A stretch of 51,837 bases of DNA, taken from the NCBI GenBank assembly GCA_937872445.1, contig CALMSL010000004.1:1-51837 (forward strand), in the 5' to 3' direction. Numbering within the stretch: position 1 is the first letter of the stretch; each line of letters opens with the position of its first letter. Shown one piece after another: positions 1 to 7,589 of this stretch. The notes beneath the pieces were generated by a model. The model saw nothing but the letters and a program-made list of their open reading frames with translations, was not told the origin of the DNA and did no database searches. The DNA comes from an uncultured Microbacteriaceae bacterium (GTDB lineage: Bacteria > Actinomycetota > Actinomycetes > Actinomycetales > Microbacteriaceae). Both the position numbers and the translations under genes were made by a program.

Positions 1-345
1 CTCGAACATGGCGTTGAACCCAGGTCGACCGGCACTGATCCGTTGAACCGCGCCGGCAGCCTCCAGCGCCTCAAGGGCGCGCTTCACGCGGGAGTTGCCG
101 GTAGTCCATCGGTTGCGTTCCTCGGCCGATGCTGACGCTCCTGGGCGCTGTGGAGGCACATCGGGCACGCCCATCGCGAAGGCCATATCGGCGCGCGAGC
201 GGAAGTAGCGTCGCGGCGGGATCCCAGACGGGTTCTCGTCGTCATACGCCACGTTCGCCATGTGGCTGAGCAGCCGCGCAGCCGCATGATCGAGCCCTGT
301 GCGGGTTGCGTGGTGCTCGGCGATCTCCACGAGCTTGTGGCCCAT
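1..345 (-). CDS. Mobile-element hypothetical protein (partial, runs off the left edge)
   Basis: Reads leftward out of the window, so only the first 115 residues are visible (MGHKLVEIAEHHATRTGLDH at the start). The visible part is soluble and helical, with a stretch from about residue 85 (SRVKRALEALEAAGAVQRIS) that resembles the recognition part of a winged helix; a DNA-binding or replication-related role is inference only. The ATG overlaps the TAA of the upstream gene by one base (TAATG), which suggests translational coupling. The true N terminus may lie further upstream: a different frame starting at 424 has more host-like third-base GC and ends in ADNRSR just before this start, so a frameshift is possible. 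Confidence 0.5.
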   Translation of the reverse strand, partial: MGHKLVEIAEHHATRTGLDHAAARLLSHMANVAYDDENPSGIPPRRYFRSRADMAFAMGVPDVPPQRPGASASAEERNRWTTGNSRVKRALEALEAAGAVQRISAGRPGFNAMFE

Positions 346-626
346 TAGCCGGCCTCGATCGGTTGTCCGCGGCGAGCGCCCGCTCGGTTGTCAGTGGGAG
401 CGGGTAGGCTGCGGTCGTTTCCATTTCGAGGATTCAAGGCCCCCTGAGTGTGCAACTCGGGGGGCTTCTCTCTTCCGCGATCTGAGCGTGACCTTGCTCG
501 CGCGTCATGCTTGGGGGGTCGAGCGCGGCGCATCGCGGATCGGAGAACGGCCGCTTGCGCCTCTGTGAGGGGCGGAGCAGTGTCCACTAGGTCGCGGATG
601 CGGTCTGCCCGCTCGTCGGGGCTCAT
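345..626 (-). CDS. Small mobile-element hypothetical protein
   Basis: A 93-residue protein of the integrated element. The first half (MSPDERADRIRDLVDTAPPL, then a helical AQAAVLRS segment) resembles short phage/ICE proteins of actinobacteria that I know only by pattern. Its ATG overlaps the TGA of the upstream gene (ATGA), typical of coupled translation. The second half is Arg/Pro-rich, crosses a strong hairpin (439-465) and has poorer third-base GC than the first half, so the biological end may be earlier than the annotated stop, or the tail may be out-of-frame read-through. No function can be assigned. Confidence 0.4.
   Translation of the reverse strand: MSPDERADRIRDLVDTAPPLTEAQAAVLRSAMRRARPPKHDARARSRSDRGREKPPELHTQGALNPRNGNDRSLPAPTDNRAGARRGQPIEAG
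437..467 (-). terminator. GC-rich hairpin inside the element gene cluster
   Basis: An 11-bp stem (GCCCCCTGAGT with ACTCGGGGGGC, one G-U pair) closes a 5-nt loop, flanked by AAG/CTT that can extend it. It has no clear U-tract in either direction, so terminator is a guess; it may be an RNA processing or attenuation structure between two element genes. Confidence 0.3.
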
Positions 627-865
627 GAGACGCCTCGAATCGCGTGGCGGCGGATCACGGCGTGCAGGGCGTCGCACTGCTCCCGAGTGAGTGGTGGCGC
701 CTCACCGAGCTTGGCCGCCATGTAGTCCGCGAGCGCGGATGCAATGAAGTCGCGGCGGAGTTCGGCGAGCGCGGATGGGGTGACGCGTCGGTCGTTGGTG
801 GCTCGGGCGACGCGGGCTTTCAGGCTGCGCGACGCGGGCGTGAGGATGGGCATGGGTGACGACAC
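623..865 (-). CDS. Small mobile-element hypothetical protein
   Basis: Up to 80 residues from GTG 865; ATG 853 is an alternative that leaves a GAGG motif 11 nt upstream. The protein is basic and helical (residues PASRSLKARVARATNDRRVT in the N-terminal half) and ends with LTREQCDALHAVIRRH. It resembles short proteins found beside replication genes in actinobacterial integrative elements, but no function is recognised. The stop codon overlaps the start of the next gene (ATGA), so the two are probably co-expressed. Confidence 0.45.
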   Translation of the reverse strand: MSSPMPILTPASRSLKARVARATNDRRVTPSALAELRRDFIASALADYMAAKLGEAPPLTREQCDALHAVIRRHAIRGVS

Positions 866-940
866 CTCTTTGAGGTAGTCGTCCGCGCCCCACTGCGGAA
901 CTGGTGGTTTTGGCTACCGATAAGCCGGGCAGTAGTTACG

Positions 941-1369
941 TTAGCGCAAACGGGTGACGTGCTTGAGGAGCATCTCCCGGCGCTCCGCGAACTTGGCGTT
1001 GATTTGGCTGCTGTCTGCGAGCGCGAGGAGTTCGTCGTCGGCGTCGAGGTCGGCGATCCTTGCTCGAATGTGGCTGGGGTGGATATCGACCGGCTGGCGG
1101 CATCCGCAGGCGAACTGCGTGCTGGCGTTCGCAACTCGAGAGTCGGGTGCGATGTTGACGATTGGTGCGCCGGCGTCGGCGGGCCGCCCGTCGTGGGGCA
1201 GTGCGCGGAGGTCGTGGAGTCCGTAGGGCGCGGCGGAGGCGACGAGTACGTGTGCTGCTTCGAGCCAGAGGCGATCGCCGGCGCGGTAGGCCTTGGCGAT
1301 GAGCTTGCCCTCCTGGCAGCGCAGAGTCAGCACAGGTTCGAGGCCGGCTGATGGTGCAAGATCGTTCAT
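941..1369 (-). CDS. Mobile-element hypothetical protein
   Basis: A 142-residue soluble protein between the integrase and the small element genes. Its ATG has a good ribosome binding site (GAAGGAAC, 6 nt upstream). A CGC motif near the middle (QFACGC) is the only cysteine pair. The C-terminal third reads IADLDADDELLALADSSQIN and then a basic tail, which looks like a helical protein-interaction region. I do not recognise the family. Codon use is like the host's, so the element is probably resident in related actinobacteria. Confidence 0.5.
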   Translation of the reverse strand: MNDLAPSAGLEPVLTLRCQEGKLIAKAYRAGDRLWLEAAHVLVASAAPYGLHDLRALPHDGRPADAGAPIVNIAPDSRVANASTQFACGCRQPVDIHPSHIRARIADLDADDELLALADSSQINAKFAERREMLLKHVTRLR

Positions 1370-1427
1370 CGCAGTTCCTTCGTTCGGCGGATGTGGGCGA
1401 CAGTACCGTGAGCGCGGCGCATCAGGA

Positions 1428-2921
1428 CTAGGACTTCCATGTTATTTCGATGGTTTCTGTGCTGAAAGCGCGTCCTGAGCCGGCTGGGTGGATCGTGACG
1501 GTTAGGAGTGCGTCGATGACGTCGCGCTGCGCGTCGATCGGCCAGGACTCCCAGACGGTTCGGCTGTCGGCGGTGGTGAGCTCGGCGACGCGGCTCTTCG
1601 GGTGCAGTGTGGCGATGCGGCGCTCGACGTCGGCGAGCTCGGTGCGTAGGCGAGCTGTGAGGCGCTGGAACTGGGCATCGGTGATTGCGTCGTCGGCCCA
1701 TTGGTCTGCTACGGCGGCGAGCTTGTCGGTGAGGCGGGCCCGGTCGGAGGAGGCGCCGCGCCCTGCCCCGGGGTCGGTCGAAGGCGCGGCGAGCGCGACC
1801 GCAGCGTCTGGTCGGCTTAGGCGTTCGAGGAGAGTGTCTGTGACCCACTCATCCACGGCGACCTGCTGGCGGCGGACGCGGTAACAGCCGGAGCATGCGT
1901 AGGAGGGCGGCTGGCGCTTGGTCCTGCCCTCGGGAGTCATGCCGGCGGGCCGGCCCTTCTGGCGGCGCATGGGGGCTCCGCAGCGGCCGCAGATGGCGAG
2001 CCCTGAGAGTAAGTACTTGAATTTGGGGCCGACGTGGTTCGACCTCCGGGCAGGGTCTGTGAGGTGCGCGACGAGTAGTTCGTGCGTGTCGGCGTCCAGG
2101 ATTGCCTCGGTGGTGGCTTCGCCGATGATCTTGCCCCGGTATTGGCGACGGCCGGCGAGCGTCGGACGGATGAGGAGCTGGCGGAGGATCGTCGAGTTCC
2201 ATGCCGATGGGGCCGCTGTGACTGCGGCGAGCGCTTCTTCCTCGGTCTCGCCGTCCTTGATGCGGCGGCGGAGCGCTAGGTAGTCGCCGGGCGAGAGGAC
2301 ACCTCGGTTCGTCAGGTCGGCGGCGATCGAGCGGAGGGAGTTGCCAGCTAGGGTCCTGGCCGCGATGTCGCGGATGATTTCGGCGAGCGCGGGGTCAGCG
2401 ATGTCGCGGCCGTTCTCGCGCCGGTAGCCGTAGGGGACGAACCCGTGAGGGTGACCCTCGGGGGCGCGCTGCTCGAACTTGCGCTTTAGGCGACGGGACA
2501 TGTTCTCAGTCTCACCACGCGCGACGCTGGCGAGGATGCGGGCATTCATTCGGCCTGCTGGGGTAGCGAGGTCAATCTCCCCGCCGAGGTTCGCGACCTT
2601 GAACCCGTTGCGGTCCGCGAGGTCGATGACGTCCTCGAGCTCACGCGGCGAGCGCGTGAGTCGGTCGATATTCCAGACGACGACTGCGGCGATGTGGCCG
2701 GAACGGGCCGCCTCGAGCATGCGCTCATATTCTGGCCGGCGGCGTGACCGTGTGGCGCTGACGTCATTGTCGACGTACTGCTCGACGACGGTCCAGCCTT
2801 TGCGTTCCGCGAGCGCGATGCAGTCGTCGAGCTGGCGGGCGACTCCCTTGCCGTCGCCGGCGGTGTCTTGAGAAATGCGGGCGTAGATGCCTGCGCGGAC
2901 CGTGCTGAGTGCTTGTTCCAT
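1428..2921 (-). CDS. Large serine integrase (site-specific recombinase)
   Basis: Catalyses attP x attB recombination to insert and, with a directionality factor, excise the element. Residues 8-150 form the resolvase catalytic domain with the nucleophile Ser17 in YARISQD and the typical R-rich WNIDRLTRSPRELED stretch; about 160-270 is the recombinase DNA-binding domain; about 315-370 is a zinc ribbon (CGRCG, CSGC), followed by a coiled-coil-like segment rich in Leu/Arg. At 497 residues it has the usual size of large serine integrases. I chose ATG 2921 because a TATGAT hexamer ends 6 nt before it, giving a leaderless transcript; ATG 2939 in the same frame is possible. It lies immediately inside the element end and reads into the element, as is usual. 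Confidence 0.93.
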   Translation of the reverse strand: MEQALSTVRAGIYARISQDTAGDGKGVARQLDDCIALAERKGWTVVEQYVDNDVSATRSRRRPEYERMLEAARSGHIAAVVVWNIDRLTRSPRELEDVIDLADRNGFKVANLGGEIDLATPAGRMNARILASVARGETENMSRRLKRKFEQRAPEGHPHGFVPYGYRRENGRDIADPALAEIIRDIAARTLAGNSLRSIAADLTNRGVLSPGDYLALRRRIKDGETEEEALAAVTAAPSAWNSTILRQLLIRPTLAGRRQYRGKIIGEATTEAILDADTHELLVAHLTDPARRSNHVGPKFKYLLSGLAICGRCGAPMRRQKGRPAGMTPEGRTKRQPPSYACSGCYRVRRQQVAVDEWVTDTLLERLSRPDAAVALAAPSTDPGAGRGASSDRARLTDKLAAVADQWADDAITDAQFQRLTARLRTELADVERRIATLHPKSRVAELTTADSRTVWESWPIDAQRDVIDALLTVTIHPAGSGRAFSTETIEITWKS

Positions 2922-2933
2922 GAAAGTATCATA
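2919..2933 (-). promoter_or_regulatory. Integrase -10 and leaderless start
   Basis: TATGAT (2933-2928) lies exactly 6 nt before the integrase ATG at 2921. No convincing -35 hexamer is visible. The box overlaps the stop codon of the truncated tadC, so integrase transcription starts at the element boundary. Confidence 0.45.
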
Positions 2934-3804
2934 ACTCATGTACAAGCGGAAACATCATGGCGACCTCCTTCTTGCCGGCGACCTCCAGCAGTTCCCGCTT
3001 CGCCTCCTCGCGCGCATCCTGGGCCTGAGCGCGCAGCACATCCACGAGAGGCGTTCCACGTTCCAGCGCTCCCACGACCTGATCCACGCATCGCGTGAAC
3101 TCCGGCAGCCGGATGCCGCGGGCCAGCTGCTGCAGGCTGTCCGCGAGGGTCGACCCGCTGTTCACGGCGGCGACCACGCGTCCGAGTTCGCCAGCCAGCT
3201 CCCCGCGGCTCGCCACCGCGATGCGGCGGAAGGAGTCCAGAATGCTTTCGCCCGCAGACAGGCTCAGGGTGAGAAACTCCAGCACGACCGGGAGCTCCGC
3301 GGACATACGGCTCATTCTGCGTCGTGCCGCGATTTTCAACCGCTGGTCGCACGCCACGAAGCCCGCAGCGCCGGCCAGGACGACCACGACCAGGTGCACG
3401 GCGATCGGCACAGCGCGGGCCTGGGAAAGCGCGATCGACACGACCACGCCCGCAGCGGTCCCCGCGATGGTCCACACGAGCAGGCGTGAACGAAACGCAT
3501 TCACGGTGTCCGTCGACCCGGACTGGCGCAATCGCAGTTCGATCGTCGCCGTGCTGCCGATGAGCGGTCCGACAAGGTCCCGAATCCGGTCCACGCCGGG
3601 GCCGAGGATCGACCCGAAAACGGACAACGGGTTGGCCTGTCGGCGCTGCGCGAAAGATCGTGCGCTCTCCGACACGTCTCCGAGGTACGGGGCCACCCGG
3701 TGGATGAGGCGCGGACGAGTCATCCGCGGCATCGCGCTGACGAGCGACCACAACCCGACCCCGAGCATGAGGCCGTACACGATCGACCAGCCTGCTGCCG
3801 TCAT
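2929..3804 (-). CDS. tadC: Tad pilus assembly protein TadC (type II secretion F family), 3' end replaced by an integrated element
   Basis: Inner-membrane platform protein of the Flp/Tad type IV pilus machine, partner of TadB and the ATPase TadA. The 291-residue product has N-terminal membrane segments (about 5-25, and a pair near 100-150) and a T2SSF domain with KIAARRRMSRMSAELPVVLE and the ESILDSFRRIA region. The C-terminal membrane helix usual in TadC is missing because the coding sequence is broken after MMFPLV by the integrase-bearing element; the last three residues (HEL) come from element DNA. Pilus assembly is probably impaired unless the element excises. The ATG overlaps the TGA of tadB (ATGA). 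Confidence 0.85.
   Translation of the reverse strand: MTAAGWSIVYGLMLGVGLWSLVSAMPRMTRPRLIHRVAPYLGDVSESARSFAQRRQANPLSVFGSILGPGVDRIRDLVGPLIGSTATIELRLRQSGSTDTVNAFRSRLLVWTIAGTAAGVVVSIALSQARAVPIAVHLVVVVLAGAAGFVACDQRLKIAARRRMSRMSAELPVVLEFLTLSLSAGESILDSFRRIAVASRGELAGELGRVVAAVNSGSTLADSLQQLARGIRLPEFTRCVDQVVGALERGTPLVDVLRAQAQDAREEAKRELLEVAGKKEVAMMFPLVHEL
2935..2960. other. Chromosome/element junction (attL or attR) within tadC
   Basis: TadC reads normally up to KKEVAMMFPLV and then ends in HEL-stop. Family members continue here with a conserved hydrophobic tail, roughly FLILPTTVLFALFPG. The change from family-like to unrelated sequence falls at about 2940-2945, directly in front of a serine integrase, which marks the crossover point. 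The exact core cannot be defined without the other junction, which lies outside the window. Confidence 0.7.
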
Positions 3805-4664
3805 CGGAACCACCGCCGCTCCTCGGGCAGCCGGGCCAGCGTAACCATGAGCCGGTAGGCGATGACGGTGGCCACGAGACCGGCGATGATGAGGGCGCCT
3901 CCGGCAGGAGAGTTGTAGGACGCGGCGGCCTCGGGCCTCGTCGACAGGAGCGCCAGGATCACCCACGGCGCGACCGCGGCCAGGCGGGCGGCGTTCATGA
4001 TCCACGATTGCCGGGCCTCCACCTCGCCGCGAATGGCGGACTCGAGCCGCAAGTGCGCGGCCAGCGCGCGCAGGACCGACGGCAGCTCGGTGCCGCCGAC
4101 CTCGCGGGACATCCGAAGGGTTTCGAGGATGCGGTCCGCGGTGGGATCCGCCAGGTGCTCCTTGAGATTGTCGAGGCTCCGACCGAAACTGCCGGATGCC
4201 TCGTAGTCGTCCCGAAACGTGGCGAACGCGACCCTCGTCGCGACCGGGCCGTTGTCGGCCAGTGCGGCCACACCGTCGGGAAGCGCAAGGCCGGAGCGGG
4301 TCGCAGACACCAGGTGGTCCACGACATCCGGCCACAGGGCGCGGTGGGCGCGCCGCGCCGCCCTCGCCTTCCAGCCGATGACGACCGTGGGAAGCGCGAG
4401 CGCCGCAATCCCTGCCGCGACGGCGAGCGCCACGACGGGCACGAGCACAAACACGAGCGCGGCGACCGCCGCGCCGATCACCGCCGAGACGACCGCGAAC
4501 ACGGGCAGCGACACCGAGCGCAGCCCCGCCTGCCGCATCCGCTCCGACAGTTTCACAATCAGGCCGGCACCCACTCGCGGAACCCGGCGCCCGCGCGGCC
4601 ACAGGAACGGCGACACCGCCAGAAGCAGGCCAAGGCCCAGTGCGCACCCGACGAGGAGAATCAC
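3801..4664 (-). CDS. tadB: Tad pilus assembly protein TadB (type II secretion F family)
   Basis: Second inner-membrane platform protein of the Tad secretion system. The 287 residues begin with a membrane segment (VILLVGCALGLGLLLAVSP); a second hydrophobic block lies at about 45-80 and a C-terminal pair at about 215-275. The central T2SSF domain has RRAHRALWPDVVDHLVSATRS, with the helical bundle typical of the family. I chose GTG 4664 because it overlaps the tadA stop as GTGA; longer forms are an out-of-family extension into tadA. It is in an operon between tadA and tadC, with 4-bp overlaps on both sides. Confidence 0.87.
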   Translation of the reverse strand: MILLVGCALGLGLLLAVSPFLWPRGRRVPRVGAGLIVKLSERMRQAGLRSVSLPVFAVVSAVIGAAVAALVFVLVPVVALAVAAGIAALALPTVVIGWKARAARRAHRALWPDVVDHLVSATRSGLALPDGVAALADNGPVATRVAFATFRDDYEASGSFGRSLDNLKEHLADPTADRILETLRMSREVGGTELPSVLRALAAHLRLESAIRGEVEARQSWIMNAARLAAVAPWVILALLSTRPEAAASYNSPAGGALIIAGLVATVIAYRLMVTLARLPEERRWFR

Positions 4665-5914
4665 ACGGACTCCCCGCGCAGTGCATCGGCGAGATCGACT
4701 CCGGCGGCGTGAAATTTCGCCACCCTCGCGGGAGAACTCCCTGTCGGGTTCAGGGAGCCCTCCCGCAGCTCGAAAATCGCGTCCGCATCGATCGTGCCGG
4801 CCGTCACCTCGCCGGTTGGCGCGACGATTTGCGAGATGTACCGGCGGCCGTCGCCATCCAGGGCGCAGTGCACCACGATGTCGATGCTCGCCGCGACCGT
4901 AGGAACCACGAACGAGGAGTCGATGTTGCGGCCGGCCAGGAGCGGCAGGGTGGACAGTTTGGCGAGAGCATCGCGTGCACTGTTCGCGTGGATGCTGCAC
5001 ATACCCGGCAGCCCGCTGTTGAGCGCAATCAACAGGTCGAGCGCCTCCGCCTCGCGCACCTCGCCGACCACGAGGCGGTCGGGGCGCATCCGCAACGCTT
5101 CCTTGATGAGGCGACGGAGCGTGATCTCCCCCGTGCCTTCAAGGCTCGGCTGACGACACTGCAGACCCACCGCATCCCTGGCCGTGAAACTCAGCTCGAA
5201 CGTCTCCTCGACGGTGACGATGCGCTCGTGGGGCCTGGCTGCGGTGAGCAGCGCTCCGAGAAGCGTGGTCTTGCCGCTTTGCGTCGCCCCCGACACGAGA
5301 ATGTTCTGCCCCGACACCACGCACAGCCGCAGGAACTCGGCGGCCGCGGGGCTGAGCGAACCGAGCGCAACGAGCTGCCGCAGCTCCTTGATGCGCTTCG
5401 CGAACTTGCGGATGTTCACGGCCCAGTGCTTCTGGGTCACGTCCGGGATCACGACGTGCAGCCGTGAGCCATCCGGCAGTGACGCATCCACGAACGGACT
5501 CGACAGGTCGACGCGGCGACCCGTGGACTGCAGCATCCGCTCCACGAGGTCCCGCACCTGCATGGCGGTCAGGGAAAGGTCGGTGAGCTCGGCGACGCCG
5601 TTGCGGGCCACAAACACGCGGTCGGGACGGTTGATCCAGATTTCCTCCACCGTGTCGTCATCGAAGAACACCTGCAGCGGTCCGAACCCGGTGATGGAGG
5701 CGACCACATCCCGCGCCGTCTGACGTTCGTCGGCCAGCAGCGGCAGCGAGCCGCCGAGGGCACGCTCGCTGTAGCGGCGGATTTCGTCCCGCACGTAGTC
5801 GTCCGCGAGGGACCGATCGCTGCCAAGATCGACCCCGTCGAGCCGCACCCGCTCGCGCACACGCTCGGCAATGAGAGAGACGGCGGCGTGCACGACAGCA
5901 TCCTGCTGGAACAC
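4661..5914 (-). CDS. tadA: Tad/Flp pilus secretion ATPase (TadA/CpaF family)
   Basis: Cytoplasmic hexameric ATPase that powers Flp pilus assembly through TadB/TadC. In 417 residues it shows the CpaF N-terminal domain (GFGPLQVFFDDDTVEEIWIN), Walker A GATQSGKTT, the Asp box VTVEETFEL, Walker B RLVVGEVREAEA and the His box GLPGMCSIHANSA. It starts with GTG 5914; no strong ribosome binding site is visible. It is the first visible gene of the tad operon. The usual upstream septum-site/CpaE-like gene is absent; tRNA-Leu and dedA lie there instead on the other strand. Confidence 0.93.
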   Translation of the reverse strand: MFQQDAVVHAAVSLIAERVRERVRLDGVDLGSDRSLADDYVRDEIRRYSERALGGSLPLLADERQTARDVVASITGFGPLQVFFDDDTVEEIWINRPDRVFVARNGVAELTDLSLTAMQVRDLVERMLQSTGRRVDLSSPFVDASLPDGSRLHVVIPDVTQKHWAVNIRKFAKRIKELRQLVALGSLSPAAAEFLRLCVVSGQNILVSGATQSGKTTLLGALLTAARPHERIVTVEETFELSFTARDAVGLQCRQPSLEGTGEITLRRLIKEALRMRPDRLVVGEVREAEALDLLIALNSGLPGMCSIHANSARDALAKLSTLPLLAGRNIDSSFVVPTVAASIDIVVHCALDGDGRRYISQIVAPTGEVTAGTIDADAIFELREGSLNPTGSSPARVAKFHAAGVDLADALRGESV

Positions 5915-5989
5915 GCGCCGGCAATGCCGAAGTTATCCACAGCATTCTGGATCATGGCAGGTCGCAGCGGAAAGTACACTGGTGTCGCC

Positions 5990-6071
5990 GCGGGAGTGGT
6001 GGAATTGGCAGACACGCAGGATTTAGGTTCCTGTGCTCTCGAGCGTGCGGGTTCAAGTCCCGCCTCCCGCA
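5990..6071 (+). tRNA. tRNA-Leu (anticodon UAG)
   Basis: The 7-bp acceptor stem GCGGGAG/CTCCCGC has discriminator A (6071). The anticodon stem CAGGA/TCCTG encloses the loop TTTAGGT, giving anticodon TAG. The long variable arm and the GGTTCAAGTCC T-arm fit a type II leucine tRNA. CCA is not encoded (CCG follows). It reads CUA and probably other CUN codons. The serine integrase did not use this tRNA as its target. Confidence 0.95.
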
Positions 6072-6146
6072 CCGAACATGGAGTTCCTACCGCTAATCTG
6101 TCAGGAACGCACTCGCTCCCGATACTCACGACTGGAGAAACCCCGC

Positions 6147-6890
6147 TTGGTTCCTTCCGCACTTATCCCCTGGCTCGACCCGGAGACCATCATCACGAAC
6201 GCCGGCCCGTGGGCTCTCGTCGTGGTGTGCCTCATCGTGTTCTCCGAAACCGGCCTGCTCGTCGGATTTCTCCTGCCCGGCGACACCCTGCTTGTCATCT
6301 CTGGACTGCTCACCCACACCTCGCTCGTCTTCGGCGTGAACATCTGGTGGGTCGGCGCGCTCATCGGCATCTCCGCGTTCGCGGGAGGCGAAGTCGGCTA
6401 CCTCATCGGCCACAAGTTCGGCCCCAGCGTGTTCGAACGAAAAGAAAGCGGCCTGTTCAGTCGAGCGAACGTGGAGCGAACCAACAGGTTCTTCGAACGA
6501 TTCGGCGGGCTCTCCGTGATCCTCGCCCGCTTCGTGCCCATCCTGCGCACGTTCGTGCCGGTGGCCGCCGGGGTTGGCCACATGAACTACAAGAAGTACT
6601 CGCTGTACAACCTCACCGGGGCTGTACTCTGGGGTTTCGGGCTCACTCTCTTCGGATTCCTCATCGGCTATATTCCCCCGGTCGCCGACTTCGTCAAAAG
6701 CTACATCGACGTGATCCTGATCGGCGCCGTCACGATCACTCTCATCCCGACGGTGTTCCATTACGTGCAATCCACCCGGAAGGCCCGCAAAGCCCAGCGG
6801 GAGGGTGTCGCACCGCTCGCCGAGGCGGATGTCGTGATTGACCCCGCGTACTTCGACAACGACGCCAGCAACGACCCGCCCCGCGGGTAG
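6147..6890 (+). CDS. DedA family membrane protein
   Basis: Member of the DedA/SNARE-associated (VTT) family, which includes lipid-carrier translocases, among them undecaprenyl-phosphate flippases. The 247-residue product carries the family marks E-x-GLLVGFLLPGDTLL near the N terminus, GGEVGYLIGHKFG, and the FARFVPILRTFVP-like segment (ILARFVPILRTFVPVAAGVG), with about five hydrophobic segments and an acidic C-terminal tail. I chose TTG 6147, which has GGAGAAA 6-7 nt upstream; an in-frame ATG at 6078 lies 7 nt after the tRNA and lacks a binding site. The N-terminal sequence LVPSALIPWLDPETII is typical. Confidence 0.88.
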   Translation: MVPSALIPWLDPETIITNAGPWALVVVCLIVFSETGLLVGFLLPGDTLLVISGLLTHTSLVFGVNIWWVGALIGISAFAGGEVGYLIGHKFGPSVFERKESGLFSRANVERTNRFFERFGGLSVILARFVPILRTFVPVAAGVGHMNYKKYSLYNLTGAVLWGFGLTLFGFLIGYIPPVADFVKSYIDVILIGAVTITLIPTVFHYVQSTRKARKAQREGVAPLAEADVVIDPAYFDNDASNDPPRG

Positions 6891-6901
6891 GCGGAACCCG
6901 C
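6883..6901. terminator. Hairpin between converging dedA and mntR
   Basis: GCGGGT (6883-6888) pairs with ACCCGC (6896-6901) around a 7-nt loop; the stem covers both stop codons. No U-tract follows in either direction, so activity as a bidirectional terminator is uncertain. Confidence 0.3.
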
Positions 6902-7581
6902 TACGACGCGCTGGCGCCGAGCCACATCGCCCTGGCCGCCTCGTCGCCGAGGTCAAGAGTGGCGCTGCCGAGCCGAACCGCAAGCGCCCCGCCGAACGGT
7001 CGGCGCTCCACCACCGTGACCACCGAATCCAGCGCGAACCCCTCATCGCCGAGGTACTGCAGCAGAGCGGGATCGCGATCGCTGATACGGACCACGGGGC
7101 CGGCAAAGCCGTCGGGCGCGTCGGCCAGGAGCACGGCATCCGGTTGCTCCACCGAGCCGTCGGCGCGCGGGATCGGGTCGCCGTGCGGATCGCGGAGCGG
7201 ATGGCCCAGCTTCCCCGCGATCGCCTCCAGGAACCGGTCGCTCACCGCGTGCTCAAGGACCTCGGCCTCGTCGTGCACCTCGTCCCAGCGGTAACCGAAC
7301 GACTCGACGAGCCAGGTCTCGATGAGCCGGTGCCGGCGCAGCATCCGCAGCGCGAGGGCTCTCCCCTCGCCCGTGAGCGTGACCGCGCCATACGGCACGT
7401 GGGTCGCCAGCCCGGCCGCCGCGAGTTTCTTCACCATTTCCGTCACTGACGACGGTGCCAGCCCGAGCCTCGCGGCGAGCACGGACGACGTGATTGGCTC
7501 CGGCTGCCACTCCGTGTGAGAGTAGATGACCTTGACATAGTCCTCGGTCGCCGAACTTGCGATTGCCGCCCGCTCCTGCAT
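6901..7581 (-). CDS. mntR: Manganese-responsive DtxR/MntR-family repressor
   Basis: Metal-dependent transcription repressor, 226 residues: winged helix (about 1-70, with LGLAPSSVTEMVKKL as recognition helix), dimerisation and metal domain (about 75-140), and a C-terminal SH3/FeoA-like domain (about 150-226). The metal ligands look like the manganese type: Asp14 (TEDYVKVIY), His84, and Glu107-x2-Glu110-His111, where iron-type IdeR has Cys-x2-Glu-His. ATG 7581 lies 8 bp after the mntH stop, so the two form an operon. Repressing mntH through the palindrome over its start is inferred. Confidence 0.88.
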   Translation of the reverse strand: MQERAAIASSATEDYVKVIYSHTEWQPEPITSSVLAARLGLAPSSVTEMVKKLAAAGLATHVPYGAVTLTGEGRALALRMLRRHRLIETWLVESFGYRWDEVHDEAEVLEHAVSDRFLEAIAGKLGHPLRDPHGDPIPRADGSVEQPDAVLLADAPDGFAGPVVRISDRDPALLQYLGDEGFALDSVVTVVERRPFGGALAVRLGSATLDLGDEAARAMWLGASAS

Positions 7582-7589
7582 GGTGTCCC

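Noticed and set aside
2929-4686. A 585-residue open frame covering tadC and much of tadB
   Set aside because: Only the last 291 residues are TadC-like. The earlier part is an out-of-frame reading of tadB, full of Arg/Gly/Pro typical of shadow frames in high-GC DNA.
5990-6071. tRNA-Leu as the attachment site of the element
   Set aside because: The element boundary falls in tadC about 3 kb away, and the tRNA 3' end is not duplicated near the integrase. Serine integrases seldom use tRNA genes.
6078-6146. ATG 6078 as dedA start
   Set aside because: It lies 7 nt after the end of the tRNA, has no ribosome binding site, and adds residues not typical of the DedA family.
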